NCBI GenBank assembly: GCA_011046015.1
Contig: DSBO01000019.1
Coordinates: 1 to 13,983 of the forward strand
Length of the DNA: 13,983 nt
Reading direction: 5' to 3'
Source of the DNA: Thioalkalivibrio sp.
GTDB lineage: Bacteria > Pseudomonadota > Gammaproteobacteria > SpSt-1174
Shown here: in pieces, positions 1 through 7,926 of the stretch
Layout of the letters: each line of letters starts with the position of its first letter
Position numbering within the stretch: the stretch's first letter is position 1
Made by a program: the position numbers and the translations under genes
The notes under the pieces: generated by a model
The model's input: only the letters and a program-made list of their open reading frames with translations
Told to the model about the DNA's origin: nothing
Database searches by the model: none

Positions 1-474
1 ATGTTCTCCACCATGGGCCGCACCGCTGCCCGCACGCTGGAGAGCAAGATCATCGCCGACCAGATGATGACCTGGTACGACAACCTCATCGGTAACATCC
101 GCAACGGCGACGTGAAGACCCACAACCAGGAGCTGTGGGATCCCGCCACCTGGCACAAGAAGGAAAAGGTGCGCCGTGGCGTGGGCTTCATGGAGGCGCC
201 GCGCGGTGCGCTGGCCCACTGGTCGGTGATCGAGGACGGCAAGCTCAGCAACTATCAGGCCGTGGTGCCCAGTACCTGGAATGCCGGGCCGCGCGATGCC
301 GAGGGCCAGTTCGGGCCCTACGAGGCGGCGCTCATGGACAACCACCAGCTGCACGACCCGCACCAGCCGCTGGAGATCCTGCGCACCATCCACAGCTTCG
401 ATCCCTGTCTGGCCTGCGCCGTGCACATGGTGGACAAGAACGGCGAGGAGCTGGTGCAGGTCAAGGTCCGCTGA
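1..474 (+). CDS. [NiFe] hydrogenase large subunit, C-terminal part
   Basis: This is the last 157 codons of the large, catalytic subunit of a [NiFe] hydrogenase, which oxidises H2 at a Ni-Fe(CN)2CO centre. The reading frame is open from base 1, so the gene starts upstream of the window and the first Met is probably internal. The conserved EAPRG motif is at fragment residues 65-69. The C-terminal metal-ligand motif DPCLACAVH is at residues 134-142, with Cys136 and Cys139 as Ni ligands. In this family a maturation endopeptidase cuts just after the motif His, here His142, releasing a 15-residue tail. The motifs fit a group 1 membrane-bound uptake enzyme (HyaB/HupL/HynL type), but the subgroup cannot be fixed from the tail. 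The next gene starts five bases after the stop and is an ATPase subunit, not the usual cytochrome b or maturation protease gene. Confidence 0.93.
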   Translation: MFSTMGRTAARTLESKIIADQMMTWYDNLIGNIRNGDVKTHNQELWDPATWHKKEKVRRGVGFMEAPRGALAHWSVIEDGKLSNYQAVVPSTWNAGPRDAEGQFGPYEAALMDNHQLHDPHQPLEILRTIHSFDPCLACAVHMVDKNGEELVQVKVR

Positions 475-479
475 GCCCG

Positions 480-875
480 ATGCGAAAAACTCCCCGGCAG
501 GATCGGGAGCAGGACGCAGGGAGCGAGTCCGCCGAGGACGCCGTCGGGCCGATCCGCGATGTGCTGGTAGCCGAACACGAGGCCGCCGAGACATTGCGTC
601 GCTGCCATGAAGAGGCGCGACAGCTTCTTGAAGCCGGGCGAGCCCGCGCGCGCGCGATCGAGTTCGCGGCAGAGGCGCGCATCCATCGCATCCATCAGAT
701 ACGTGAACGCCAAGTCGCAGCCCTGCACGCGCAGAGCGGTGTGAGCTGTCAGCTGTTGCGCGACCAGGCCAGCGACCCGGTTCGTGACGCGACGCTGGTG
801 GAGGCGGCCGTGGCGACAGTGGTCGCACGGCTCTTCGAGGGCGCCGGCAACGACGGCAGCCAGGATCGGGATTGA
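480..875 (+). CDS. Probable V-type ATPase peripheral-stalk subunit (G/H-like)
   Basis: This 131-aa soluble, highly charged protein is first in the V-type ATPase operon. Residues about 25-90 are rich in Ala, Arg and Glu with long helical stretches that look like a coiled coil, as in the G/H (NtpF) stalk subunits that pair with subunit E. There is no membrane segment or signal peptide. The call rests on operon position, size and helical composition, because this family is poorly conserved. The ATG at 480 lies five bases after the hydrogenase stop and has no strong ribosome binding site, so translation may be coupled to the upstream gene. The same frame is open further upstream, but that part lies inside the hydrogenase gene. 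It ends two bases before the next ATG. An unrelated coiled-coil stator-like protein is the main alternative. Confidence 0.7.
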   Translation: MRKTPRQDREQDAGSESAEDAVGPIRDVLVAEHEAAETLRRCHEEARQLLEAGRARARAIEFAAEARIHRIHQIRERQVAALHAQSGVSCQLLRDQASDPVRDATLVEAAVATVVARLFEGAGNDGSQDRD

Positions 876-877
876 GC

Positions 878-1657
878 ATGTCATCAGTGACCGGCCTCGC
901 ACTCGCCCGCGCCAGTCATGGTCAGATCGACTACGCGCTGGCACGCATCCACCACCGGATTGCGCGCCTGCCCTCGGAGGCGGCCTGGGGCGTACTCGCG
1001 CCCGTGGCGGGCTACGCCCACTACCTGGATGCCGCACGCCCGACGCTCGAGTACTGGCTGCGGGGCCTGGGCCGCGAGGCCGATGTGCACGCGCTCGAGC
1101 AGGCCCTGCGCCTGCGCTTCGTGGAGGAGCTGGCACGCCTCGCCGGCTGGCTGCCGCCGGCCTTCGCGCCGCTGCTCCACTGGTGCGGGCACCTGCCCTA
1201 TCTCGACTTCATCAGCTTTCTCCATCGGCGTGAATCCGCGCCGGCCTGGATGCATGACGACCCGCGGCTTGCCGCCTGGCTGGGAGAGACCGACGCGGAT
1301 CTCGGCGCGCTGCAGCGCGACCTCGATGATCAATCCCTCGCGCGCGATGCCGGACGACACCGGGTGGTGCGCAACTGGCTCGACGGGTTTCGCCCGCGGT
1401 TGCCGGATGGGCTTTCGCCACTCGCGGAGGATGCCCGGTTCAATGCCTTGCTCACGGCGGTGCTCGAGGGCCATCCAGTGCACGAGGCCGGGATCTCAGC
1501 CGAGGCGCGTGTGCAGCCGCGCCTGCTGCGTGAGGCGCACCGTCACATGATGCAGGCCACGCTGGTGCCGGTTTATGTCCTGCTGGCGTACTGGGTGCTG
1601 CTGCGCCTGCGAGCGGAGCTCGCACCGCGCAATCTGGGCCTTGGGGTGTCTGCCTGA
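878..1657 (+). CDS. Putative V-type ATPase C/d-like subunit
   Basis: This 259-aa, mostly alpha-helical protein lies between the stalk gene and subunit I. In A/V-type operons subunit C (yeast d, NtpC) is the funnel that couples the central rotor shaft to the membrane ring. The N-terminal part (DYALARIHHRIARL, near residues 18-31) resembles the start of that family. The protein is shorter than the roughly 320-350 aa usual for subunit C. No other gene here can supply that subunit, so the call rests on position and elimination plus weak resemblance. A short apolar helix lies near residues 228-245, close to the C-terminus. I chose the ATG at 878; an in-frame TTG at 872 would overlap the previous stop and add only two residues. 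The stop overlaps the next start as TGATG. Confidence 0.55.
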   Translation: MSSVTGLALARASHGQIDYALARIHHRIARLPSEAAWGVLAPVAGYAHYLDAARPTLEYWLRGLGREADVHALEQALRLRFVEELARLAGWLPPAFAPLLHWCGHLPYLDFISFLHRRESAPAWMHDDPRLAAWLGETDADLGALQRDLDDQSLARDAGRHRVVRNWLDGFRPRLPDGLSPLAEDARFNALLTAVLEGHPVHEAGISAEARVQPRLLREAHRHMMQATLVPVYVLLAYWVLLRLRAELAPRNLGLGVSA

Positions 1658-3498
1658 TGCTGCGTCCGCAATCCACCCGCTGGATCGAGATCGTGCTGCC
1701 GCACGAGGCCTTCGCCAGCGCGCTGGACGTGCTCGCCGCCACCGGGCGGGTGGAGATCGAACCGGCCGGGGCGCATGGCACGCATCTCGTCAGCACGCGC
1801 GCACTGCTGGCCGGCACCGAGCGTTTCCGGCAACTCGAACGCGACCATCATCACTTCTGGCCCGAGCCGGAACCGCCGGTATCGCTCAGCCTGGCTGACC
1901 CGCTCGCCGCCATGCAGCAGGCCCTGGCCGCCGTCGAGCAGTGGCGACAGGAGGCGCACGAACTCATCAACACGCTGCATGAGCTGGACGACTCGCGGCG
2001 CGAGGCGCGCCTGTGGCAGGCGGTGCTGCTGGCGCTGGGCGAAGCGGGCGTGGCGCTCTCGGACGTGGAGGTCTCGGGCTCGCGGATCGACGCCATCCTC
2101 TGCTGCGGTGAGGGGCCGACCCTGCCGGCACATACGGGTATTCTGACCCTGCCCATCGATACGGCCATGCCCGCGCAGGGGGCGGCGTCAGCGGTGTCGC
2201 AATGCCATCTGCTGGTCGCGCGCGCCGGGACGCTGGATGCCTGGCGCCAGGGTGGGGAGGCCCGATGCCATGCCTGGCCCGACTGGCTGCGTGGCCGCGC
2301 CGAGCCGCTGGAGGTGGTGGAGACGCGCGTGGAGACGCTGGAGGCCGAACGCGCCGATGCGGTGCGGCGCATGCAACGGCTGGCCGACCGCCACGGGCTC
2401 GCGCGCAACCTCGGTGTACTCGCCCAGTGTGCCTGGGTGGCCGACCACCTGCGTTCGCTGGCGACCACGCGTCATCTCATCCGGCTCACCGGCTGGGCGG
2501 CGATGAGCGCCGAGGCCCTCGACGCGGAACTCGACCAGGCCGGGGTGACGGCCCTGGTGGTGGCGGCCGAGCCTCCGCGCGGGAAGGCGCCGCCACTCAT
2601 GCTGCGCCACCGACGCTGGGTGCGCCCCTTCGAGACCTTCGTGCGCGCGCTGGGCATGCCGGCCGGGCAGGATGCCGATCCCACCGTGATCCTCGCGGTG
2701 GCGGTGCCGCTGCTCTTCGGCTACATGTTCGGCGACGTCGGCCACGGCCTGGTGTTCCTGCTGCTGGGGCTTGCGCTCATGCGGCGCTGGCCGCTGGCGC
2801 GCGTGCTGGTCTGGGCCGGGGCGTCGGCCATGGTCTTCGGTCTGCTCTACGGCAGCGTGTTCACCAACGAAACCCTGATCCCCGCACTCTGGCTGCATCC
2901 GTTGAACCATCCCGTCACCCTGCTGGCGGGTTCGCTCTCCATCGGCGTCGGCCTGCTGGGGCTGGGGCTCGTGCTCAATGCCCTGCAAGCCTGGTGGGAC
3001 CGGGAGAACCGGCCGTTCGGCTGGCTCGTCGAGGGCGGCTTCATCGCCGTCTATGCCGGTATCGTCGGTGCGCCTTTCTTTCTGCCGGCGCTGTGGCTCG
3101 CCGGGGCAGGTCTCCTGGGCATGCAGCTCGCGGCCGGCCTCGGCGGGGGCGGGCGGGCCATGCTGCACCTGACCGGCGAGCTCATCGAGCGCCTGTTCCA
3201 ACTGCTCATCAACACCCTGTCCTTCGTGCGTGTCGGCGCCTTCGCGCTGGCCCACGCGGGGCTGGCCTCGGCCGTGACGAGCCTGGCCGAGGCCAGCACG
3301 CTCGTCGGGGTCACGGCCCTGGTCCTGTTGCTCGGCAACCTGCTCATTCTTGCGCTCGAGGGGCTGGTGGTCTCCATTCAGACCACGCGCCTCATCCTGT
3401 TCGAGTTCTTCGTCCGTTTCCTCAAGGGGGGCGGTCGCCTGTTCAAGCCCATCCAGCCACCGCCGCATTATCAAGGAGTCCAGCGTGAATCGTCCTAG
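1657..3498 (+). CDS. V-type ATPase subunit I (a-type, ion-channel stator)
   Basis: This 613-aa protein is the membrane stator that forms the two ion half-channels next to the rotating c-ring. Residues 1 to about 330 form the cytoplasmic domain that binds the peripheral stalks. From about residue 345 on there is a bundle of hydrophobic helices. Diagnostic family motifs are FGYMFGDVGHG at the first membrane helix, GSVFTNE shortly after, and NTLSFVRVGAFALAHAGL. The essential ring-facing arginine is probably Arg525 in SFVR. A second conserved arginine is Arg578 in SIQTTRLILFEFF. The C-terminus ends in a short cytoplasmic tail with FKPIQPPP. The length is at the short end for the family (about 600-680 aa). 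The ATG overlaps the previous stop (TGATG). The last bases of the gene contain the ribosome binding site of subunit K. Confidence 0.95.
   Translation: MLRPQSTRWIEIVLPHEAFASALDVLAATGRVEIEPAGAHGTHLVSTRALLAGTERFRQLERDHHHFWPEPEPPVSLSLADPLAAMQQALAAVEQWRQEAHELINTLHELDDSRREARLWQAVLLALGEAGVALSDVEVSGSRIDAILCCGEGPTLPAHTGILTLPIDTAMPAQGAASAVSQCHLLVARAGTLDAWRQGGEARCHAWPDWLRGRAEPLEVVETRVETLEAERADAVRRMQRLADRHGLARNLGVLAQCAWVADHLRSLATTRHLIRLTGWAAMSAEALDAELDQAGVTALVVAAEPPRGKAPPLMLRHRRWVRPFETFVRALGMPAGQDADPTVILAVAVPLLFGYMFGDVGHGLVFLLLGLALMRRWPLARVLVWAGASAMVFGLLYGSVFTNETLIPALWLHPLNHPVTLLAGSLSIGVGLLGLGLVLNALQAWWDRENRPFGWLVEGGFIAVYAGIVGAPFFLPALWLAGAGLLGMQLAAGLGGGGRAMLHLTGELIERLFQLLINTLSFVRVGAFALAHAGLASAVTSLAEASTLVGVTALVLLLGNLLILALEGLVVSIQTTRLILFEFFVRFLKGGGRLFKPIQPPPHYQGVQRESS
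3473..3478 (+). promoter_or_regulatory. Ribosome binding site for subunit K
   Basis: AAGGAG lies inside the end of the subunit I gene, six bases before the GTG at 3485. It supports GTG 3485 over the internal ATG at 3509, which has no comparable site. Confidence 0.75.
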
Positions 3499-3835
3499 CC
3501 CCGCCCCGATGCTGTTGAAAGTCACGATCGCGATCGCGGTCTGCGCCACCCTGCTACTCGGCGCCACCCATGCCTTCGCTGCCGAGGCAGGTGGCGTCGC
3601 CCAGCTCATGGGCGATCCCGTCTGGCAGTGGGGCCTGATGGCCGCAGCGTTGTCCACGGGCCTGTCGGCCCTGGCAGCCGGTTTCGCCGTGGCGCGCGTG
3701 GGGTCGGCCGCGGTTGGCCTGATGGCAGAGAAGCCCGAGCTTTTTGGTCGCGCCCTGATCCTCGTCGGCCTGGCCGAGGGGATCGCCATCTACGGCCTGA
3801 TCGTCTCCATCCTCATCCTCAACCGCCTGGTTTGA
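3485..3835 (+). CDS. V-type ATPase subunit K (c-ring proteolipid) with N-terminal leader
   Basis: This 116-aa proteolipid forms the rotating membrane ring. Residues 46-70 and 88-113 are two hydrophobic helices joined by a polar loop (ARVGSAAVG...EKPELFGRA). The ion-carrying carboxylate is Glu98 in the motif LAEGIAIYG. Residues 10-33 form an extra hydrophobic segment ending in THAFA followed by AEAGG, which looks like a cleavable signal peptide. The mature protein would then be an ordinary hairpin of about 83 residues, as in bacterial two-helix c/K subunits. The first helix has no Gln near the site, and the Ser and Thr ligands of Na+ rings (as in Ilyobacter) are not seen after Glu98, although a Tyr at +5 is. 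I therefore lean to H+ as the coupling ion, by inference. The GTG start is set by AAGGAG at 3473. The gene overlaps the end of subunit I by 14 bases. Confidence 0.93.
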   Translation: MNRPSPAPMLLKVTIAIAVCATLLLGATHAFAAEAGGVAQLMGDPVWQWGLMAAALSTGLSALAAGFAVARVGSAAVGLMAEKPELFGRALILVGLAEGIAIYGLIVSILILNRLV

Positions 3836-3840
3836 GGGGG

Positions 3841-4161
3841 ATGGCGACGATCGGTTTCATCGGCGACGAGCTCACGGCGGCCGGCTTCCGGCTGGCCGGC
3901 GCCACGGTCGAGACGCCCGGGGAGGGGGAGTTCGCCGCCTGCTACGAGCGGCTGCGGGGGGACTGCGACGTGCTGATCCTCACCCAGTCCTTTGCCGCAC
4001 GACTGGATGCTGCCCGCCGGGCACGGGACGCCGTGGCGCTCAGGCCGCTGCTGATCGTGATCGACGCCATCAACCACGACCCGAAGCACGATGCGGGAGC
4101 ACCCGACATCGCCGTGGAGCTGCGGCGCTATCTCGGCATGCGCGAGGACACGCGGGCATGA
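3841..4161 (+). CDS. V-type ATPase subunit F
   Basis: This 106-aa protein is the small rotor subunit of the central stalk, where it binds subunit D and modulates activity. It begins with the family's typical first beta strand and acidic turn, MATIGFIGDELTAAGFRLAG. A later DCDVLILTQSFAARL strand-helix and the RPLLIVIDAI strand complete a Rossmann-like fold. Size and gene order (K, F, E) fit the family. A GAGGGGG stretch directly before the ATG serves as a close ribosome binding site, five bases after the K stop. The stop overlaps the subunit E start as ATGA, which indicates translational coupling. An open frame extends upstream of 3841, but it lies inside subunit K and lacks the family's N-terminus. 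Confidence 0.9.
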   Translation: MATIGFIGDELTAAGFRLAGATVETPGEGEFAACYERLRGDCDVLILTQSFAARLDAARRARDAVALRPLLIVIDAINHDPKHDAGAPDIAVELRRYLGMREDTRA

Positions 4162-4781
4162 CCCGGCAACGCGACGCCAGTGCGCTCATCGCGCACATCC
4201 GCGCGAGCCAGGCGCAGGAATGCGAGCGTCTCGTCACCGAGGCGCGCGAGGCCGCGCACCGCCTGTTGCGCGAGGCGCGGCAGGCGGCCGGCCGCCGCGT
4301 GCGCGAGGCCGTGGCCGCGGAACGTGAGCGCATCGCCCGTGAGCAGGCGCTGGCGGCGGCGCGCGTGCACACGGCCGAGCGCGAGTGCGCGCAGCAGCGC
4401 CTGCAGGCGCTATTCGGCCAGGCGCTGTCGCGCCTGGAATCGGCATTGCTCGCACGCTGGGACGAACCCGGGCCGGCGGCACGATGGATCGAGTCTCTGG
4501 TCGCGCAGGCCGCCGGGGTGCTGCCCACGCGGGCGTGGACCCTCGTGCATGGCGATGCCTGCTGGGCCGCGCATCACGAGCAGGCCTGGGCGCGGGCCAT
4601 CGGTTCCTGCGGGGCCACCACGGAAAAGATCGAAACGGTGCCGGCCCTGCGCGCCGGCCTGCGCATCCGCGCGCAGGGGGTGGTGCTGGACGCCACGCTG
4701 GACGCCCTGCTTGGCGACCGGCGTCTGCGCGAGGCCCTGCTGGATGCGCTGGACACCACGAACCCATCGGGCCCGACATGA
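4158..4781 (+). CDS. V-type ATPase subunit E (peripheral stalk)
   Basis: This 207-aa protein is the peripheral stalk subunit that pairs with the G/H-like protein and holds the catalytic head against rotation. Residues about 8-95 are a long Ala/Arg/Glu-rich helix of coiled-coil character. Residues about 100-200 form a globular C-terminal domain that ends in a helix (ALLGDRRLREALLDAL) typical of subunit E. There are no membrane segments. The N-terminal half is Arg- and Ala-rich, which partly reflects the high GC content and makes sequence identity to the family low. Position between F and A is canonical. It overlaps both neighbours by four bases (ATGA), so its translation is likely coupled to both. 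Confidence 0.88.
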   Translation: MTRQRDASALIAHIRASQAQECERLVTEAREAAHRLLREARQAAGRRVREAVAAERERIAREQALAAARVHTAERECAQQRLQALFGQALSRLESALLARWDEPGPAARWIESLVAQAAGVLPTRAWTLVHGDACWAAHHEQAWARAIGSCGATTEKIETVPALRAGLRIRAQGVVLDATLDALLGDRRLREALLDALDTTNPSGPT

Positions 4782-6526
4782 GCGAAGCAGTCATCGAATA
4801 CATCGGCGGCCCGCTGCTGCGGGCCCGCACGGAAGGCCCCTTCGGTCTCTACGAATCGGTCGCCATCGGCGAGGAGCGGCTGCTGGGCGAGGTGGTGCGC
4901 CTCGACGGCGACCACATCACCGTGCAGGTCTACGAGGACACCACCGGGCTGGCCCCGGGACGCCGGCTCGCCGGTACCGGCCGGCCACTCTCCATCCCGC
5001 TCGGGCCGGGTGTGCTGGGCGGCATGTACGACGGCCTGCTGCGCCCGCTGGACGGCTTCGATTCGCCCTTCATCCCGCGCGGCAGTTTTCGCGAGCGCGA
5101 CCAGGCTTACCGCTTCACCCCGTCGGTCGCGGTGGGTGAGCGGCTCTCGCCCGGCGCCGTGCTGGGTGCGGCCGAGCGGGAAGGGGCGATGGATCAGCAG
5201 GTGCTGCTGCCACCGGACGTGGACGGCGAGGTGGTGGAGATCGCACCGGCGGGCGAGTACCGCGAGGCGGAAGTGATCTGTCGCATCGAGAACGCGCGCG
5301 GTGAGCGGCGCGAGGTGGCCGCGCGCCAGGACTGGCCGGTGCGCATCGCCCGCCCGCTGGCCCGTCGCCTGCCGGTGGACGAGCCGCTCATCACCGGCCA
5401 GCGCGTGATCGACTCGCTGTTCCCCGTGGGCCTGGGCGGCAAGGCGGCCGTGCCCGGGGGCTTTGGCACCGGCAAGACCGTGCTGCTGGAGACCCTGGCC
5501 CGCTGGTGCAGTGCCGATGTGATCATCTACGTGGGCTGCGGCGAACGCGGCAACGAACTCACCGGGATGCTGGAGGAGTTCCCGGGTCTCGTCGATCCGC
5601 GCAGCGGCCGCTCGCTGATGGAGCGCACGGTGATCATCGCCAACACCTCCAACATGCCGGTGGCCGCGCGCGAGGCGAGCATCTACACGGCCGTCACCCT
5701 GGCCGAGTACTACCGCGACCAGGGCCTGCACGTGGCGCTCATGGCCGATTCCACCAGCCGCTGGGCCGAGGCCCTGCGCGAGATCTCCGGGCGGCTCGGC
5801 GAGCTGCCGGGCGAGGCCGGCTATCCGGCCTACCTCAGCAGCCGGCTGGCCGACTTCTACGAGCGGGCGGCCAAGGGCGAGACGCTCGCGGGCAAGGTCG
5901 GCTCGGTCACGGTGATGGGCACGGTCTCGCCGCCGGCCGGCGACTTCTCCGAGCCGGTGACCAGTCACACCAAGCGCTACGTGCGCAGCTTCTGGGCGCT
6001 GGACGCCAGGCGCGCGCAGGCGCGCATGTACCCGGCCATCAACCCGCTGCAGTCCTATGCCGAGGAGACGTCGCGCCTGGCCGCCTGGTGGCAGGCGCGC
6101 GGCAACAGCGACTGGCCGCGGCTGCGCCGCGCGACGCTGGAACTGCTCGAGGAGCAGACGCGGCTCGAGCGCATGGCGCGCATCATCGGCAAGGACGCGC
6201 TGCCCTTCGGCCAGCAGATGCGCCTGCTGGCCGCCGAGCTCCTGAACGACGCCTTCCTGCGCCAGTCCGCCTTCTCCGAGAACGACCGCTACGCCTCGCC
6301 CGAGCGCCAGACCGTCATGCTGCGCCTGCTCATCCGCTTCGCCGATCTCGCCCAGCAGGCGGTGGCCCGGGGCGTCACGCCGGCCGAGATCACCGGCCTG
6401 CGCATCTACCGGCGCCTGCAGCGCATGGGCGAGGACCTGCCGCCGGACGACCTCGCGGCCTACCAGGCCCTGGGCGAGGACATGGAGCGCGAGCTGCAGG
6501 CGCTGGCCGAGGAGGTGACGGCATGA
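4778..6526 (+). CDS. V-type ATPase catalytic subunit A
   Basis: This 582-aa protein is the catalytic nucleotide-binding subunit of the V1 head, where ATP is hydrolysed or made at the A/B interfaces. The beta-barrel N-terminal domain covers about residues 1-75 and is followed by the A-subunit-specific insert. The Walker A loop GGFGTGKT is at residues 227-234 (Lys233). The catalytic glutamate is Glu256 in GCGERGNE. Walker B ends at Asp324 in ALMADSTSRW, followed by the conserved EALREISGRLGELPGEAGYP stretch. The C-terminal helical domain runs to the end. Length is normal for a bacterial or archaeal A subunit (about 580-590 aa) and all key residues are present, so it should be active. It starts at ATG 4778 overlapping the subunit E stop. 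Its own stop overlaps the subunit B start. Confidence 0.98.
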   Translation: MSEAVIEYIGGPLLRARTEGPFGLYESVAIGEERLLGEVVRLDGDHITVQVYEDTTGLAPGRRLAGTGRPLSIPLGPGVLGGMYDGLLRPLDGFDSPFIPRGSFRERDQAYRFTPSVAVGERLSPGAVLGAAEREGAMDQQVLLPPDVDGEVVEIAPAGEYREAEVICRIENARGERREVAARQDWPVRIARPLARRLPVDEPLITGQRVIDSLFPVGLGGKAAVPGGFGTGKTVLLETLARWCSADVIIYVGCGERGNELTGMLEEFPGLVDPRSGRSLMERTVIIANTSNMPVAAREASIYTAVTLAEYYRDQGLHVALMADSTSRWAEALREISGRLGELPGEAGYPAYLSSRLADFYERAAKGETLAGKVGSVTVMGTVSPPAGDFSEPVTSHTKRYVRSFWALDARRAQARMYPAINPLQSYAEETSRLAAWWQARGNSDWPRLRRATLELLEEQTRLERMARIIGKDALPFGQQMRLLAAELLNDAFLRQSAFSENDRYASPERQTVMLRLLIRFADLAQQAVARGVTPAEITGLRIYRRLQRMGEDLPPDDLAAYQALGEDMERELQALAEEVTA

Positions 6527-7926
6527 GTCACGGCATCACGTCCCTGCGCAGTCGCATTTACCTGGAGGGCGCGGCCGAACGCCTGGAAGGGCCGCTGCTG
6601 TTCCTGAAACGTCTGGCCGAGGTCACGCTCAACGAGGCAGTGTACGTGGAGGATGCCAGCGGGCGTCAGCGGCTCGGGCGCATCGCCAGCATCGACGAGG
6701 CGCACATGACCGTGGAGGTGCTGGAGGCCACGATGGGCCTCAACCTCGAAGAGATCCGCCTCAACCTCACCGGCCGGCCGCTGGAGTTCGGCGTCGGTCC
6801 CGGTCTGCTCGGGCGGATCTTCAACGGCGTGGGGGAGGTGATCGACGGCGGCCCGCCGGTGGCCGCGCGCCGGCAGCTCGCGATCGGCGGCCTGCCCGTC
6901 AATCCCGTGCAGCGTGAGACGCCGCGCGACTTCATCGAGACCGGTGTCTCCACCGTCGACATCATGAACAGCCTGGTGCGCGGGCAGAAGCTGCCGCTGT
7001 TCTCGGGCGGCGGCCTGCCGCACGACCGCCTGGCTGCGGACATTGCCGTCAACGCGCGGCTGCGACAGTCGGACGAGGACTTCGCCATCGTCTTCGTCGG
7101 CATCGGCCTGCCCTACGACAGCGCCGAGTACTTCCGCCACCGCCTGGAGGAGAGCGGGGCGCTGGAGCGCACCGTGCTGTTCCTGAACCTGGCCTCCGAT
7201 TCCAGCACCCAGCGCCTGCTCACGCCGCGCTACGCGCTCACCGCCGCCGAGTACCTCGCCTTCGAGGAAGGCATGCACGTGCTGGTCATCATCACCGACA
7301 TGACCAACTACTGCGAGGCCCTGCGCGAGGTCTCCTCCAGCCTCGGCGAGATCCCGAGCCGCAAGGGCTATCCCGGCTACATGTACTCCGACCTCGCCAC
7401 CCTCTACGAGCGCGCCGGGCGCGTGCACGGGCGGGCGGGCACGCTCACCCAGCTGCCCATCCTCACCATGCCGGCCGACGACATCGGCCACCCCATCCCG
7501 GACCTCACCGGCTACATCACCGAGGGCCAGATCGTGCTCGACCGCGAGCTCGACCGTCAGGGCCTGTACCCTCCGGTGAAGGTGCTGCCGAGCCTCTCGC
7601 GCCTGATGAAGGACGGCACCGGCGGCGACTACACCCACCCCGATCACCCGGCGCTGGCCAACCAGCTCTATGCCGCCTACGCCCGCGCGCAGCAGGCGCG
7701 CCTGCTCGCCTCCGTGGTGGGCGACGACGGCCTGGCCGAGGAGGACCGGCAGTTCCTCGCCTTCGCCCGCCGCTTCGAGCACGACTACGTCGCCCAGGCT
7801 GAACGCCGCAGCCTGGAGGCGAGCATGGCGCTGGGCTGGGAACTGCTGCGCGAGCTGCCGCGCACCGCGCTCAATCGCCTGAGCGATGCGCAGATCGCGC
7901 AGTACATCGACGGGGAGGGCGGTTGA
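6523..7926 (+). CDS. V-type ATPase non-catalytic subunit B
   Basis: This 467-aa protein alternates with subunit A in the hexameric head and contributes the non-catalytic nucleotide sites. The usual Walker A loop is replaced by the family's degenerate form SGGGLPHD at residues 161-168, which lacks the P-loop Lys-Thr. Other B-family signatures are FVGIGLPYDSAEYFR, VLVIITDMTNYCEALREVSS and LGEIPSRKGYPGYMYSDLATLYERAGR. Length is typical (about 460-470 aa). The gene overlaps A by four bases (ATGA). Its TGA overlaps the start of D (TGATG). A, B and D were therefore almost certainly translated from one message, consistent with fixed head stoichiometry. Confidence 0.97.
   Translation: MSHGITSLRSRIYLEGAAERLEGPLLFLKRLAEVTLNEAVYVEDASGRQRLGRIASIDEAHMTVEVLEATMGLNLEEIRLNLTGRPLEFGVGPGLLGRIFNGVGEVIDGGPPVAARRQLAIGGLPVNPVQRETPRDFIETGVSTVDIMNSLVRGQKLPLFSGGGLPHDRLAADIAVNARLRQSDEDFAIVFVGIGLPYDSAEYFRHRLEESGALERTVLFLNLASDSSTQRLLTPRYALTAAEYLAFEEGMHVLVIITDMTNYCEALREVSSSLGEIPSRKGYPGYMYSDLATLYERAGRVHGRAGTLTQLPILTMPADDIGHPIPDLTGYITEGQIVLDRELDRQGLYPPVKVLPSLSRLMKDGTGGDYTHPDHPALANQLYAAYARAQQARLLASVVGDDGLAEEDRQFLAFARRFEHDYVAQAERRSLEASMALGWELLRELPRTALNRLSDAQIAQYIDGEGG

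Noticed and set aside
2188..3789. A 533-codon open frame on the minus strand
   Set aside because: It lies opposite subunit I and K, has a composition of Gln, Arg, Gly and His typical of GC-rich antisense frames, and no domain is visible.
3690..3835. Na+-specific c-ring signature
   Set aside because: Glu98 and a Tyr at +5 are present, but the Gln in helix 1 and the Ser/Thr after the Glu are absent, so Na+ specificity cannot be claimed.
4574..5968. A 464-codon minus-strand open frame
   Set aside because: It is antisense to subunits E and A with no plausible domain or ribosome binding site.
6460..7782. A 440-codon minus-strand open frame
   Set aside because: It is antisense to subunit B; the sequence is a GC-codon artefact without recognisable motifs.
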